Positions 47,618 to 57,564 of a DNA stretch of 64,000 nucleotides are shown here, in pieces. The stretch's first letter is position 1. Every line of letters starts with the position of its first letter. Under the pieces are notes generated by a model. It had not been told where the DNA came from, did not search any database, and saw nothing but the letters and a program-made list of their open reading frames with translations. Source of the stretch: Candidatus Methanomethylophilus sp. 1R26 (GTDB taxonomy: Archaea > Thermoplasmatota > Thermoplasmata > Methanomassiliicoccales > Methanomethylophilaceae); the NCBI RefSeq assembly GCF_001481295.1, contig NZ_LOPS01000027.1, positions 1 through 64,000 of the forward strand, read 5' to 3'. Both the position numbers and the translations under genes were made by a program.

Positions 47618-49420
47618 TCAGTCGCACCCTTCGAACTGGCTGTCGTAGAGGCTGCGGTAGAACCCGTTGAGGGCCATCAGCTCCGAATGGCTTCCCTTCT
47701 CCACGATGCTCCCGTCCCTCACCACGAGGATGATGTCGGAGTTCACGATGGTCGACAGGCGGTGCGCGATGACGAACGACGTCCTTCCGCGCATCAGGTG
47801 GTCCATCGCATCCTGTATCCTGCGCTCGGTTATGGTGTCCACCGAGCTGGTTGCCTCGTCGAGGATGAGCAGCGGCGCGTCCTTGGCCATCGCCCTGGCG
47901 ATGGATATCTGCTGCCTTTGGCCCGAGGACAGCGATGAGGCAGCTATCTTCGCATCCAGGCCGCCGGCGTGCGACTCGAGGAACGGTCCCAGGCCGACGT
48001 CTCCGAGGATCTCCTCCAGGCGGGAATCCGATACACCGCCGCATCCGTAGGCCACGTTCTCCCTTATCGTCCCGTCGAAGACCCAGGAGTCCTGGAGGAC
48101 CATGCAGAACAGGGAGCGCACATCTTCGCGCTTCATGTCGTATATCGAGACGCCGTCTATCCTGATGTCGCCGCTGTCGGCGTCGTAGAAGCGCAGCATG
48201 AGGTTCGCAAGAGTGGTCTTGCCGGCCCCCGTCGGGCCGACGATGGCCACCTTCTCCCCCGGCCTCACGGAGATGTTGAGGCCGCGGATGACCTCCCTCC
48301 CGGGCACGTAAGAGAACCTGAGGTCATCGAACTCCACCTCGCCCCTGACCTTCCCGGGGCGGGCGGTCTTGGTGGACTCGTCGGGCATGTCGGGGGTGTC
48401 CAGGAAAGCGAAGATCCTGTCCGCCGATGCGGACACGGACTGCATCGAGGTCAGCGATTCGGACAGCATCATGAGAGGCCTCGAGAGCATGCCGGAATAG
48501 ACTATGAAGGCGACTACCACCCCGTACCCGATCTCGCCCTCGACGACCAGCATCGAGCCGAAGACGCAGACCGCTACGTACGAGATGTTGGAGGCGAAAT
48601 TGATGGCGGCCGGCATTGTCCCGCCCATGGTCCTGGCCAGGAAGGAGCTCCTAAACAGGTCCCTGTCGACCTCGGCGAAGCGCTCCATGGCGCCCGCTTC
48701 GCCGTTGTAGGTGCGGACGATCTCGTGCCCGTAGTAGTTCTCGTCCACGATGCCGTTTATGAGGCCCAGGTCCCTGCTCTGCCTGCTGAAGTACTTCCCG
48801 GAATGCCTGATGATGAACAGCATGAACAGCAGGCCGGCGGCCGTGGGGAGGGCGGAGAGGGCGGCGAGCTTCCAGTCGGTGTACAGCATCATGATCACCG
48901 CGCCGACGGCGATCGTCACCGAAGAGACCGCCTGGGTTATGCAGTCGGCGCTCTGGTTCCCGATGATGTCGGCGTCGTTGGTCATCAGGCTCATGACGTC
49001 GCCGGTCGTGCGGCCGTCGTAGTAGTTCAGGGGGACGGTGTTGATCTTCCTGCTCAGGTCCCTCCTGACCAGGTTGGCTATCTTCTCGGAGGCGGCCGGG
49101 ATGAGATAGTCGCTGGCGGTCATGAACAGCATCGACAGGGCGTAGACGGCCAGCAGGAAGAAGGCGGTGCCGGCGATGAGGTCCGTGTCGATGTCCCTGC
49201 CCCCGAGCACGGCGCCGGAAATCTCATCGGTTATGGCCTCGAGGTACTGGGGCCCGATGAGAGAGAAAACAGTGGACAGCACCGAGAATGCTATGCCTGC
49301 GTACACCTCGCGGCGGTAATCTCCCATGTAGCCGATGAGCCGGCGCAGGGTCCCCCGTATGTTCTTCGGCCTCTCGCCGGAGGCCGCCCACCTCGGCGCG
49401 CTGCCCGGGTTCCCCGGCAC
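47618..49420 (-). CDS. ABC exporter half-transporter B (MdlB-like)
   Basis: 600 residues: six-helix type I exporter domain (YRREVYAGIAFSVLSTVFSL, then YLIPAASEKIANLVRRDLSR) and nucleotide domain with Walker A GPTGAGKTTL, signature LSSGQRQQISIARAM and Walker B LLILDEATSSVD. The start is GTG 49420, one base after the stop of the partner gene, so the two halves form a heterodimer. Likely exports lipids, peptides or drugs. Intact. Confidence 0.9.
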   Translation of the reverse strand: MPGNPGSAPRWAASGERPKNIRGTLRRLIGYMGDYRREVYAGIAFSVLSTVFSLIGPQYLEAITDEISGAVLGGRDIDTDLIAGTAFFLLAVYALSMLFMTASDYLIPAASEKIANLVRRDLSRKINTVPLNYYDGRTTGDVMSLMTNDADIIGNQSADCITQAVSSVTIAVGAVIMMLYTDWKLAALSALPTAAGLLFMLFIIRHSGKYFSRQSRDLGLINGIVDENYYGHEIVRTYNGEAGAMERFAEVDRDLFRSSFLARTMGGTMPAAINFASNISYVAVCVFGSMLVVEGEIGYGVVVAFIVYSGMLSRPLMMLSESLTSMQSVSASADRIFAFLDTPDMPDESTKTARPGKVRGEVEFDDLRFSYVPGREVIRGLNISVRPGEKVAIVGPTGAGKTTLANLMLRFYDADSGDIRIDGVSIYDMKREDVRSLFCMVLQDSWVFDGTIRENVAYGCGGVSDSRLEEILGDVGLGPFLESHAGGLDAKIAASSLSSGQRQQISIARAMAKDAPLLILDEATSSVDTITERRIQDAMDHLMRGRTSFVIAHRLSTIVNSDIILVVRDGSIVEKGSHSELMALNGFYRSLYDSQFEGCD

Positions 49421-49421
49421 G

Positions 49422-51178
49422 TCAGGCCCCTCCTGCGAGCTGCGATTCAGCTATGCTCCTGTAGATGGGGCAGGATTGCATCAGCTGGTCATGGGTGCCG
49501 AGGCCCACGATCCTCCCGCCGTCCACCACGGCGATGCGGTCCGCGTCCATGATGGTCCCCACCCTCTGCGCGATGATGATGCGGGTGGCCCCCTCGGTGC
49601 TCTTCCGGAGGGATTCGCGCAGAGCTAGGTCCGTCTTGAAATCGAGCGCCGAGAAGGAATCGTCGAAGACGTAGATCTCCGGGCGCATGCACACGGCCCT
49701 GGCGATGCAGACCCTCTGCTTCTGCCCGCCGGAGATGTTCCTGCCGTACTGGGATATGCGGGTATCGAGGCCGTCGGGGGAGGCGCTGACGAACTCCGAC
49801 GCCTGCGCGATGTCCAGCGCCTCGCGTATCTCTGCTTCTGACCTCTCCCCGCCGTTTCCCCCATACCCGACGTTCTCCCTTATGGTCCCGGTGAAGATGA
49901 CGGCGTCCTGGGGCACGTAGCCTATCCTGGAATGCAGGGCGGTCTGCCGGAACTCCCTGACGTCCGTCCCGTCCACCAGCACCTGCCCGGAATCAGGGTC
50001 GTAGAGGCGCGGGATGAGCCTCGCGATGGAGCTCTTCCCGCTCCCGGTGGGGCCGATGAAGGCGATGGTCTCCCCCTTCCCGACGGAGAAGCTCACATCG
50101 CTCAGGGCGGCCGTGTCAGAGCCGGGATAGGTGAAGGTGACGTGCCTGAACTCGACGGTGCCCTCCCTGCCCGGCTCGCCGGATTCCCTGGGCCCGTCCT
50201 TCACAGAGGCTCGTGGCCGATGACCTCCTCCACGCGCCGGGACGCCACCATGGCGCGGGGGAACATCCTGACCACGCCGTTCATCATCATGAACGCCGAG
50301 ATGATCTGCGATGCGTAGGAGGTGAAGACCACCATGTCGGAGAACTCGGACATCTTGGCCGCCGTGCCGGACGACGATGCGATTATCCCTGCTCCGATCC
50401 AGTAGATAGCCAGGGTCAGGAAGTTGCTGACCGAGCTGAATATCGGGTGCATCGGGGCCATCGCATGGACGACGGAGAGGTTGTTGTCCAGGAGCTCGTC
50501 GCTGGCCCTGTCCAGCTTCTCCCTCTGGACGGCCTCCGTACCGTAGGCGCGTATGGTGCGCAGGCCCTCCAGCTCTTCCCTGGCGGCCCGGTTGACCCCG
50601 TCGGTGAGCCACTGGATCCGCTTGAACCTGGGGACTATGAAGTACGTGGTGAAGACAGTGACGCAGATCAGGACGGCGACCGCGGCGGCGGTGGCGGCCG
50701 TCCATTCCCAGTGCTTGCCGGAGATCATCACGATGGCGAAGGCCGCGGTGAGGGGCGCCTTTATCATCAGGGTCAGGCCCCTGGCCGTGAACTGCATCAG
50801 CTGGTAGACATCATTGGTCGAGCGGGTGGCCAGGCTGGCGGCCGAGAAGGTGTTCATGTCCTCCTCGGAGAAGGACTGCACCTTGGCGAACTCCAGACGG
50901 CGGAGCGTGCTTCCCAGGGATGCGCCGATGCGGGCCGCGACGGTGGAGGAGAGGACGGCCAGGATCAGGCTGAGGAGGGCGGCGGAGACCATCTTGATGC
51001 CGTTCTCGGTGACGGCGGAGTTCGAGGTGTCCCCGGACACCACCTGCTCCTGGATGGCGTCGGTCATGTCGTTCATGTAGCCGGGGATGCTGATGTCCAG
51101 GTACGCCTGCCCCATTATCAGGCATGCCAGGACGGCGATGAGGGCCCACCCTCCTTTCCCCAGGTATCTGAAAATCAT
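49422..51178 (-). CDS. ABC exporter half-transporter A (MdlA-like, frameshifted)
   Basis: About 586 residues. Six-helix domain from MIFRYLGKGGWALIAVLACL, then nucleotide domain with Walker A GPTGSGKSSI, signature ISGGQKQRVCIARAV and IYVFDDSFSALDFKTD. In the last motif the catalytic Glu after Walker B is Asp-Ser, typical for the degenerate site of heterodimeric exporters. A missing base in GG at 50208 (plus strand) splits the frame between the two domains. First gene of the exporter pair. Confidence 0.88.
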
Positions 51179-51261
51179 GAAACGCCCTGCCGGTTCGGTC
51201 GGGCATCGCCCTGCCGATAATTATCCTTTCACAGGAACAACAGGATTGGATTGGAAAAACC

Positions 51262-52248
51262 TCATCTGAAGGAGAAGGAGGCGTAGTGGCGGTACTCCTC
51301 GCCCGCATGCAGGACGCAGGAGGGGAAGTTCCCGTGGTTGGGGGAGTCTGGGCAGAACTCGGTCTCCAGGCAGAGGCCGCTGCGTCTCCCGTAGGAGGCC
51401 CCGTCCTTCCCGGTGCAGGGCTTCAGCCCCTCGGCCGTGTAGAACTGCAGCGCCGGGAGGTCCGTCCTCAGCTTCATCGTTATCCCGGTGTCGCCGCAGG
51501 AGACCTCGGCCGCATCCTCCCCGTCCAGGAGGTAGCAGCAGTCGTAGCCCCCGTACTTGCGGAGCCTGGCCCCCAGCGAGCGGGGCTCCCGGAAGTCCAT
51601 GGGCGTTCCGTCCACGGCGACGATCTCCCCGGTGGGGAGGGAGCGGTCGCCGGACGGGAGGTAGCGGGAGGCACTGATCCTCAGAGTGTGGCCGGAGACA
51701 TCGCCGTTCCCCTGGCCCGCGAGGTTGAAGTAGGAATGGTTGGTCAGCGAGCAGACGGTGTCGGCATCGGAATGTGCCAGATAGTCGATCCTGAGCCCTT
51801 CCTCGGAGACGGTGTAGCGGACCGAGGCCTCCAGGTTCCCCGGGTAGCCCTCCTCCCCGTCAGCGCTCCTTATCGAGAGGACGGCGTGATCCTCCCCCGA
51901 CTCATCGATGTGCCAGATCCTCCTGTCGAATCCCCTGAACCCGCCGTGGATGTGGTCCGGGCCGCGGTTCTCGAGAGCTCCACGGTCCTCCCTTCGAAGG
52001 GGAACCTGCCGTCAGCGATGCGGTTGGCGAACCTTCCGATCACCGCCCCCATCCGGCCGTGCCTGTTCTCGTATTCCGAGGCCGTCTGGTACCCCAGGGC
52101 GACGTCGGGTGTAGAAGCCTTCGCGGTCGGGAACGGTCAGCGACTGCAGGGCGGCCCCGTAGGTGATGACCGAGCAGGATACCTCCCCGGCCTCCAGGTC
52201 TATCTTGTCCGCGGGGCCCTCGGAGGTCATCCCGAAGGGGGAGATCAT
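51262..52248 (-). CDS. galM: Aldose 1-epimerase (two frameshifts)
   Basis: Mutarotase that interconverts sugar anomers. Restored reading shows the family motifs: ENRHGRMGAVIGRFANRI, GPDHIHGGFRGFDRR (catalytic His), NHSYFNLAGQG (second His) and a final Glu in LCLETEFCPDSPNH. An extra base at about 52108 (C run on the minus strand) and a missing one at about 51972 explain the split. The ATG at 52248 overlaps the stop of the SUFU gene (ATGA), so they are coupled. Confidence 0.85.
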
Positions 52249-52837
52249 GCGCCTCTCCTGGCCAGGAACATCTGCGGGCGGACGCGTCGTGGGGATAGAA
52301 CCTCTCGTAGAGGGCGTCCCCGAGGTCGGCCTCGGAGGCGGTCACGGGCATCACCTGCAGGAACGTGATCGTTTTCCCGAGGCCCAGCCGCAGCTGGAGG
52401 ATATCCGTGTCCTCTATGGCCTCCGGGAACAGCAGGGTGGCGGCGCTCATGGGCTGGGTGCGGTCCTTGAAGTCGAGGATGTCGGTGGCGACCACGCCGG
52501 TCTTGTTGAGCTGCGCGAACGAGGCCGCCCTCCACAGGTACTCGGCGTACCAGTGCCAGCCGTTCTTCCCCTCGCTGAAGTCGATGCCTGGGGGGACGAA
52601 CATCATGTACTCGTTGTGGAAGCTGGCGGTCTCCCCGTAGCGCACGCCTTCGCGCTTCGGCATCTTGTAATCGGAGGCACCGACGGTGCAGATCTTCCAA
52701 AAATCATACTTCCGGTCCGGGGCGTAGATGAGCATCCCGTAGGACGGATCGCTCCCCACCGTCGTCTTCCTCTGCGGCTCCGCCCCGAAGCAGTCGTTCA
52801 GGTGCTCTTCGATCTTCCTCGCTGTGCCTCCGTTCGT
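52245..52837 (-). CDS. Suppressor-of-fused (SUFU) domain protein
   Basis: About 197 residues. Segments GSDPSYGMLIYAPDRKYDFW, FHNEYMMFVPPGIDF, WHWYAEYLWRAASFAQLNK and ITFLQVMPVTASEADL match SUFU-domain proteins of bacteria, whose role is unknown. The region upstream of 52759 continues the homology (IEEHLNDCFGAEP). The only site-supported start is ACG at 52837, six bases after a perfect GGAGGT. One base is missing near 52275; the restored end QMFLARRGA stops at 52245 and overlaps galM. It overlaps the end of the Sel1 gene. Confidence 0.72.
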
Positions 52838-53977
52838 TCTCTTACCTCCTTACCGTACATGGAGACGTCCTTCCCCATCTTCCTGAGCTCCTCGACCGCC
52901 TCGGGGCAGCCCTGCTCGGCAGATTGGCGGTAGTATCTCTCCGCAGTCTCCGGGGACTTCTCCACGCCCTCCCCCAGGCGGTACATATCGCCCAGGCTGC
53001 AGGTGGCTAGCCCGCTCCCGTGCTCGGAGGCGATGCCATACAGCTTCTTGGCGACTTCGTAGTCCTTTTCGATGCCCCGGCCGTTCTCGTACATGTCGCC
53101 GAGGTTGCAGACGGCGTCGCTGCTCCCTCCGATGGCGGCCACCCAATACCATGAGATGGCCTTGCCGTAGTCTATCCCGACGCCGACTCCCGTCTCGTAG
53201 GCCACCCCGACGTTGAACTGAGCGTCGGTGTTGCCGTTGTCGGCGGCCTTGCTGAACAGCTCGAACGCCTTGGCCTCGTCGATCGGGACGCCTCCCCGTC
53301 GGAGTACATGCAGGCCAGGAAATACTGCGCATCAGGCAGGTCCTGATCCGCGGCCTCCGTGAAGAGCTCGAACGCCTTGGACAGGTCGCGCGGGACGGTG
53401 TCCCCCGAATAATACAGCAGTCCCAGACGTTCCTGGGCGGGGCCGAACCCATCCTTCGCGGCCCTGCTGAGGAGCTCGGCGGCCTCTCCGCGGGCAGGCC
53501 CCTTCTCCTCCTGCAGTATGAGCTCGGCGAGCAGCAGGGCGGCCTCCGGGAGGCCCTGCTGGACAGCGGACCTGTACCAGGCCTTGGCCATCGCGGTGTC
53601 CTTCTCGGTCCCGTAGCCGTTCTCGTACATGATCCCCAGCTGGGCCTCGGCGCGGTCGTAGCGTGGTCGGCCGCTTCCTGCATCAGGTCGAAGGCCTTCT
53701 TCCGGTCCTGCTTGACGCCTTCGCCGTAGAGGTACATGATGGCCAGGTTCAGCCTCGCAGTGTCCATCCCTCCTGCCGCGGCCTTCGTGTACCACTTGGC
53801 GGCCTTCGCGTAATCCTGCTTCACTCCGTTGCCATCATAGTACATCAGGCCGAGGTTGAACATGGCTTCCGCCACGTTGCGGCGGGCCAGCCTCCTGAAG
53901 ATGCGCCCTGCTCTGCGGTGATCGCCTTCCGTGATGTACTTCACACCCTCGGACAGCTCCTGGTCGGCGTTCTTCAT
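52798..53977 (-). CDS. Sel1-repeat protein (two frameshifts)
   Basis: About 393 residues made of some nine Sel1-like (TPR-related) repeats of about 36 residues, for example AEAMFNLGLMYYDGNGVKQD and AVCNLGDMYENGRGIEKDYE. Such solenoids bind other proteins. Missing G residues at about 53661 and 53291 break the frame; repeats continue in phase when added. ATG 53977 (MKNADQELSEG) is chosen; GTG 53998 is possible. Cytoplasmic, no signal peptide. Its 3' end overlaps the SUFU gene by 40 bases, so the Sel1, SUFU and galM genes form one unit. Confidence 0.83.
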
Positions 53978-54166
53978 GGTATGTTCTATTGCGAGCACCG
54001 ATAAGATGGTATCGAACGGAACGTCGGAAAACTGGAGAAAGGGGTCCGAGCGTGCGCATACCTTGGACGAAAAGACTGCGTCCGTCCGGGCCCGAAATGA
54101 TGCTCACACCGCTTGGCTATATAACGGTTGCCAATCGAAAGCCGCAGCGAGCCCAGAATCGATGGA

Positions 54167-54211
54167 AAATAGTCCTCTCCCGCCGATGGCGGCGGACGGG
54201 AGAGGCTATTT
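54167..54211 (-). terminator. Hairpin terminator after the ABC importer 3 operon
   Basis: Arms AAATAG-CCTCTCCCG and CGGGAGAGG-CTATTT pair over 15 bp with a single bulge; the loop holds a smaller stem (CCGCC/GGCGG). It lies 20 bases after the last stop of the minus-strand operon, and on that strand the exit side reads ACTATTTTCC. Confidence 0.65.
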
Positions 54212-54232
54212 GGTAAAATGTTTCGCAGGGTT

Positions 54233-55240
54233 TCAGTTCTGTTTTTCATTCAGACTCGGATCTGTCGCGGAAGTTGCACTTTCGGAGCTGACCTTCGGCT
54301 CTTCCTTGCTCTTGAACATGCTGAGGCCGAATCCCTTCTTGGGCTTCTTCCTGCTCACGATGCCCGCGTCGTCGGACATCACGTTCTGGTTCTCCAGGTA
54401 ATCGAGGATGTCCCGCCTGAGCTTGGTGAACTCCGGAGACGCTCTGTCCCTGGGTCTTTCCCACGGGACGTCGATGACCTTGTAGACCGTCGAAGGCCTC
54501 TTGGTCAGGATGACCACGCGGTCGGACAGGAACAGCGCCTCGTCGACGGAGTGGGTGATGAAGATGATGGTCCTCTCGCTGTGCATGAGGATCCTCGTCA
54601 GCTGCTCCTGCATGATGTTCCTGGTCTGGGCGTCGAGCGCTCCGAACGGCTCGTCCATGAGGGTCACCGCCGGGTGCATGACCAGAGCGCGGGCGATGCC
54701 CACCCTCTGCTTCATGCCTCCGGAGAGCTCATAGATGCGGGAGTCCGCGAAGTCCTCCAGGCCGACGGCCTTGATGTACCGCATGGCCCTCTCCTCGCGT
54801 TCCGCCTTGGGGACGCCTGCGACCTCCATCCCGAACTCGACGTTCTGCTTCACGCTCCTCCAGGGGAAGAGCGCGAAGTCCTGGAACACCATCCCGCGGT
54901 CGGAGCCCGGCGCGGTGCACGGCTTCCCGCCCATGGTGATGGTCCCGGATGTGGGCTGCAGGAGCCCCGCGATGCATCTGAGGATGGTTGTCTTCCCGCA
55001 TCCTGACGGACCTACGATGGAGACGAGCTCCCCCTTCTTCACGTCAAGGCTGAAGTTCTCCACCGCGGTGGTCTCCGACTCGTCGGTCTTGTACACCACG
55101 TGCAGGTCCTTGATGGACATCAGGGTCTCGCCCTCGGGGATGTCCTTGTAAAGCAGGTCGGTGCGGTCCGCTCTCACACGGTCCCTGGACCTGTACCTCG
55201 GGCCTCTGTCTTTATCCCGTCGTTGGCAGCCATCAGACAT
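54233..55240 (-). CDS. SsuB/TauB/NrtD-type ABC ATPase
   Basis: Walker A GPSGCGKTT, Q-loop MVFQDFALFPWRS, signature LSGGMKQRVGIARAL, Walker B VTLMDEPFGALD and switch His IFITHSVDEALFLSDRV are typical of importers for sulfonates, taurine, nitrate or pyrimidines. The domain proper starts at MSIKDLHVV (55108), but the frame is open back to ATG 55240, which overlaps the permease stop; I choose the longer form with low confidence. A C-terminal extension (KKPKKGFGLSMFKSKEEPKV) of about 40 residues is basic and unusual. Confidence 0.85.
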   Translation of the reverse strand: MSDGCQRRDKDRGPRYRSRDRVRADRTDLLYKDIPEGETLMSIKDLHVVYKTDESETTAVENFSLDVKKGELVSIVGPSGCGKTTILRCIAGLLQPTSGTITMGGKPCTAPGSDRGMVFQDFALFPWRSVKQNVEFGMEVAGVPKAEREERAMRYIKAVGLEDFADSRIYELSGGMKQRVGIARALVMHPAVTLMDEPFGALDAQTRNIMQEQLTRILMHSERTIIFITHSVDEALFLSDRVVILTKRPSTVYKVIDVPWERPRDRASPEFTKLRRDILDYLENQNVMSDDAGIVSRKKPKKGFGLSMFKSKEEPKVSSESATSATDPSLNEKQN

Positions 55241-56083
55241 CCATCCCCATTCTCTTCGATATGTACTTGTGTATGTAGTCGGCGAGCCCGGAGGTGAGGA
55301 TCCCCAGCACTGCGATGATGACGATCGCGGCGTAGGCGGAAGGCCAGAAGCCTGCTGTCGCCTGCTCGGAGAGGTAGAACCCGATGCCTCCGAGAGGAGA
55401 GGCGTACAGCTCCGCGGCAACGATGCACATCCAGCCGATGCCGAGCCCGACCTTGATCCCGTTCATGATGTAGGGAACGGTGGACGGTATCATGACCTTC
55501 ACGAAGATCTGGGCGTCGGAGGCCCCCAGCGTCTTGGAGGCATCTATGAGGTTCGGCTCGATCTTCGAGACCCCGAAGATGACGTTGGTCAGCAGAGGGA
55601 AGAAGATACCGACGAAGACGACCAGCATGGGCCCGGTCTCGTAGTCGATGGCGACCATGAAGATAGCGCCCATGCGATGGGCGCGATGGGCCTGAGGACC
55701 TCGATCATCGGAGTGGCGAACTCCCTCAGGGTAGCGAACTTGCCGAGGACCAGGCCCAGGGGTATGGACACCACCAGGGCGAGGATGAATCCCTCCAGGT
55801 AAGTGGACAGCGATGAGCTGATGTACGACCACATGGACTTCCCGCCGGACATGGTGTCCCCGTTGCTGTAGAAGTCCACAAGGGCGTCCCAGGTGTCCGC
55901 GGGGTTGGGGATGGTGTACGAGTTTGCGATGATGGATATGACCCACCAGGCCTCCACGAACATCACCAGCGATATCGCGGTGATCAGGAGCTTCCTTCCT
56001 GCCCGGTGGTATTTGTTGTGTTTGTCGTATTTGAAATGCAGGACCGCGTCCGCGATCCCGCCTTCCCTGAACTCCAGTGCCAA
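55233..56083 (-). CDS. SsuC/TauC-type ABC permease (frameshifted)
   Basis: About 283 residues, six helices. The N-terminal helix (LLITAISLVMFVEAWWVISI) and the EAA loop region (DASKTLGASDAQIFVKVMIP) identify the family. One base is missing in CCC at 55669-55671 (plus strand); the restored join reads IAPIAWGAIFMVAIDYETGP. It starts ten bases after the binding-protein stop and its stop overlaps the ATPase start. Confidence 0.87.
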
Positions 56084-56093
56084 TCTATCGCCT

Positions 56094-57359
56094 TCAGACC
56101 GTCACGAGCTGCCCGTTGACGCAGGTTATGGTCGCAGGGGGAGCTCCCATGAACCCGAAGTCCGCAGAGCCGTTCTGCATGGCGACTGCAACGCCGGCGC
56201 CGTTCGACTCGTTGACCTGCTGGATGTTGATCCCGTAGTGTGTGAAGAATCCCTGCGCCACTCCGACCTGGAGGGCGATCTGGTGGATGTCTCCGGAGAT
56301 GACGGCGACCGTCACGGTGGTGCTGGTCCCGTTGTAGCTGCCGTAGCTCTCCGCCTCATGCAGGTACGACTCGTCGACGAACCTGTTGGCGAACTGCACA
56401 GAGTTGGAGAAGCCGAGGTCGGACATACTGTACCTGAGGGTGCTTGAGTTCGCCTCGACGATGTCGGCGATATCGTACTTAAGCTGCGTCAGGGTCCCGT
56501 CCTCGTCCGCGTAGACGTAGGTGATGTTGCTGAGGGCGTCCTTGATGTAGGTCTCGCTGAGTCCGGTGGAGCTCACGCAGGTGCTCACCAGTGCATTGTA
56601 ATTATCGGACGAAGTGTCGCTGAGGGCCGCATTGACCCAGTTGACCGATTCGATGTATCCGGCGAGGAACCTCTCGGTGACGTCCTGGTGGCTGTTCACA
56701 TAAGAGGAATAACCCGCGAGGACGCAGCAGGTGTGCCCGGGGAAGAAGTAGTTGGTGAGACCCAGGCCCTGGAATGCCGTGCCTTCGGCATCGATGACTG
56801 CAGAGTACTGAGGTTCCCATATGATCCCGATGTCCGGATGGGGAGTGTCGTTCATGATCTTGCTGGCATTGGTGAACGTCGAGATGTACGCCACCTGGCT
56901 GGATGACACCGATGTCCCGGATTCGTACAGCACGAACGAAAGCCCCATCGAGGTAACTATCTGGTTCATCTGAACGTGCTGGATGGAGGTGTTTCCCGGG
57001 GTTCCGCATATGAGGCCTCCCCAGGCAGCCGCATTATCCGAACTGACAGAATATACTAGATTTCCCTCAGAGTCCGCAGAGGGAGTGTAGAAAGGAGTAC
57101 CGTTCCTGTAGGGGACGTTCACGCTGTATGTTACCTCTGAACCGTCGACGGTGGCGGTGAACGTCGTACTGACAGTGGATTCCACTTCGTCCTTGTCAAT
57201 GTATATGCCCGATCCCTCGGTGTTCACACGTGCCAATATGTTGTAGACGTTGTTAGAGCCGTTGTCATCGTTGATGGATTCATCGTAGACGATGATGCCG
57301 GCCATCGCGCCCATGATGGCGACGACGATGATGGCGGTGGACCAAAATTTAGCGTTCAT
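56094..57359 (-). CDS. NMT1/SsuA-type substrate-binding protein, circularly permuted
   Basis: 421 residues, one intact frame. An N-terminal anchor (FWSTAIIVVAIMGAMAGIIV) precedes a periplasmic binding domain. The order is abnormal. The segment that normally opens this fold, VAVISGDIHQIALQVGVAQG through ADFGFMGAPPATITCVNGQL, is at the C-terminus (about residues 348-421). The chain begins with the strand that should follow it, YNILARVNTEGSGIYIDKDE, then CGTPGNTSIQHVQMNQI. End and start join into a continuous canonical domain. It heads a three-gene importer. The ligand may be a sulfonate, nitrate or pyrimidine-like compound. Confidence 0.85.
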   Translation of the reverse strand: MNAKFWSTAIIVVAIMGAMAGIIVYDESINDDNGSNNVYNILARVNTEGSGIYIDKDEVESTVSTTFTATVDGSEVTYSVNVPYRNGTPFYTPSADSEGNLVYSVSSDNAAAWGGLICGTPGNTSIQHVQMNQIVTSMGLSFVLYESGTSVSSSQVAYISTFTNASKIMNDTPHPDIGIIWEPQYSAVIDAEGTAFQGLGLTNYFFPGHTCCVLAGYSSYVNSHQDVTERFLAGYIESVNWVNAALSDTSSDNYNALVSTCVSSTGLSETYIKDALSNITYVYADEDGTLTQLKYDIADIVEANSSTLRYSMSDLGFSNSVQFANRFVDESYLHEAESYGSYNGTSTTVTVAVISGDIHQIALQVGVAQGFFTHYGINIQQVNESNGAGVAVAMQNGSADFGFMGAPPATITCVNGQLVTV

Positions 57360-57435
57360 GGTATGCCTTTCTGTTGAAATCGAATCTGGCTGGATTCTAT
57401 ATGTACCTTTGTAAAATATTTTCCAAAAAGGATAA

Positions 57436-57457
57436 AATTTCGGGGATTATCGAAATT
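57436..57457. promoter_or_regulatory. Inverted repeat upstream of ABC importer 3
   Basis: AATTTCG (57436-57442) and CGAAATT (57451-57457) around eight bases, in the AT-rich region between the importer and ppa. It could be an operator for either gene. TATA-like stretches occur on both sides. Confidence 0.35.
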
Positions 57458-57564
57458 AATTCCTAATTCGGGGAGAACTTGCAATCAAGGGATAATCAAT
57501 CCAGTAAATGATATCAGATCGCCTTCTCGTTATCCTTTTATCAATAATCCTTATTGGGAGAAGC

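Noticed and set aside
54112-54211. Small RNA starting from a TATA-like element at about 54117 and ending in the strong hairpin
   Set aside because: The hairpin lies just behind the minus-strand operon and works as its terminator, and the TATA-like match alone is weak.
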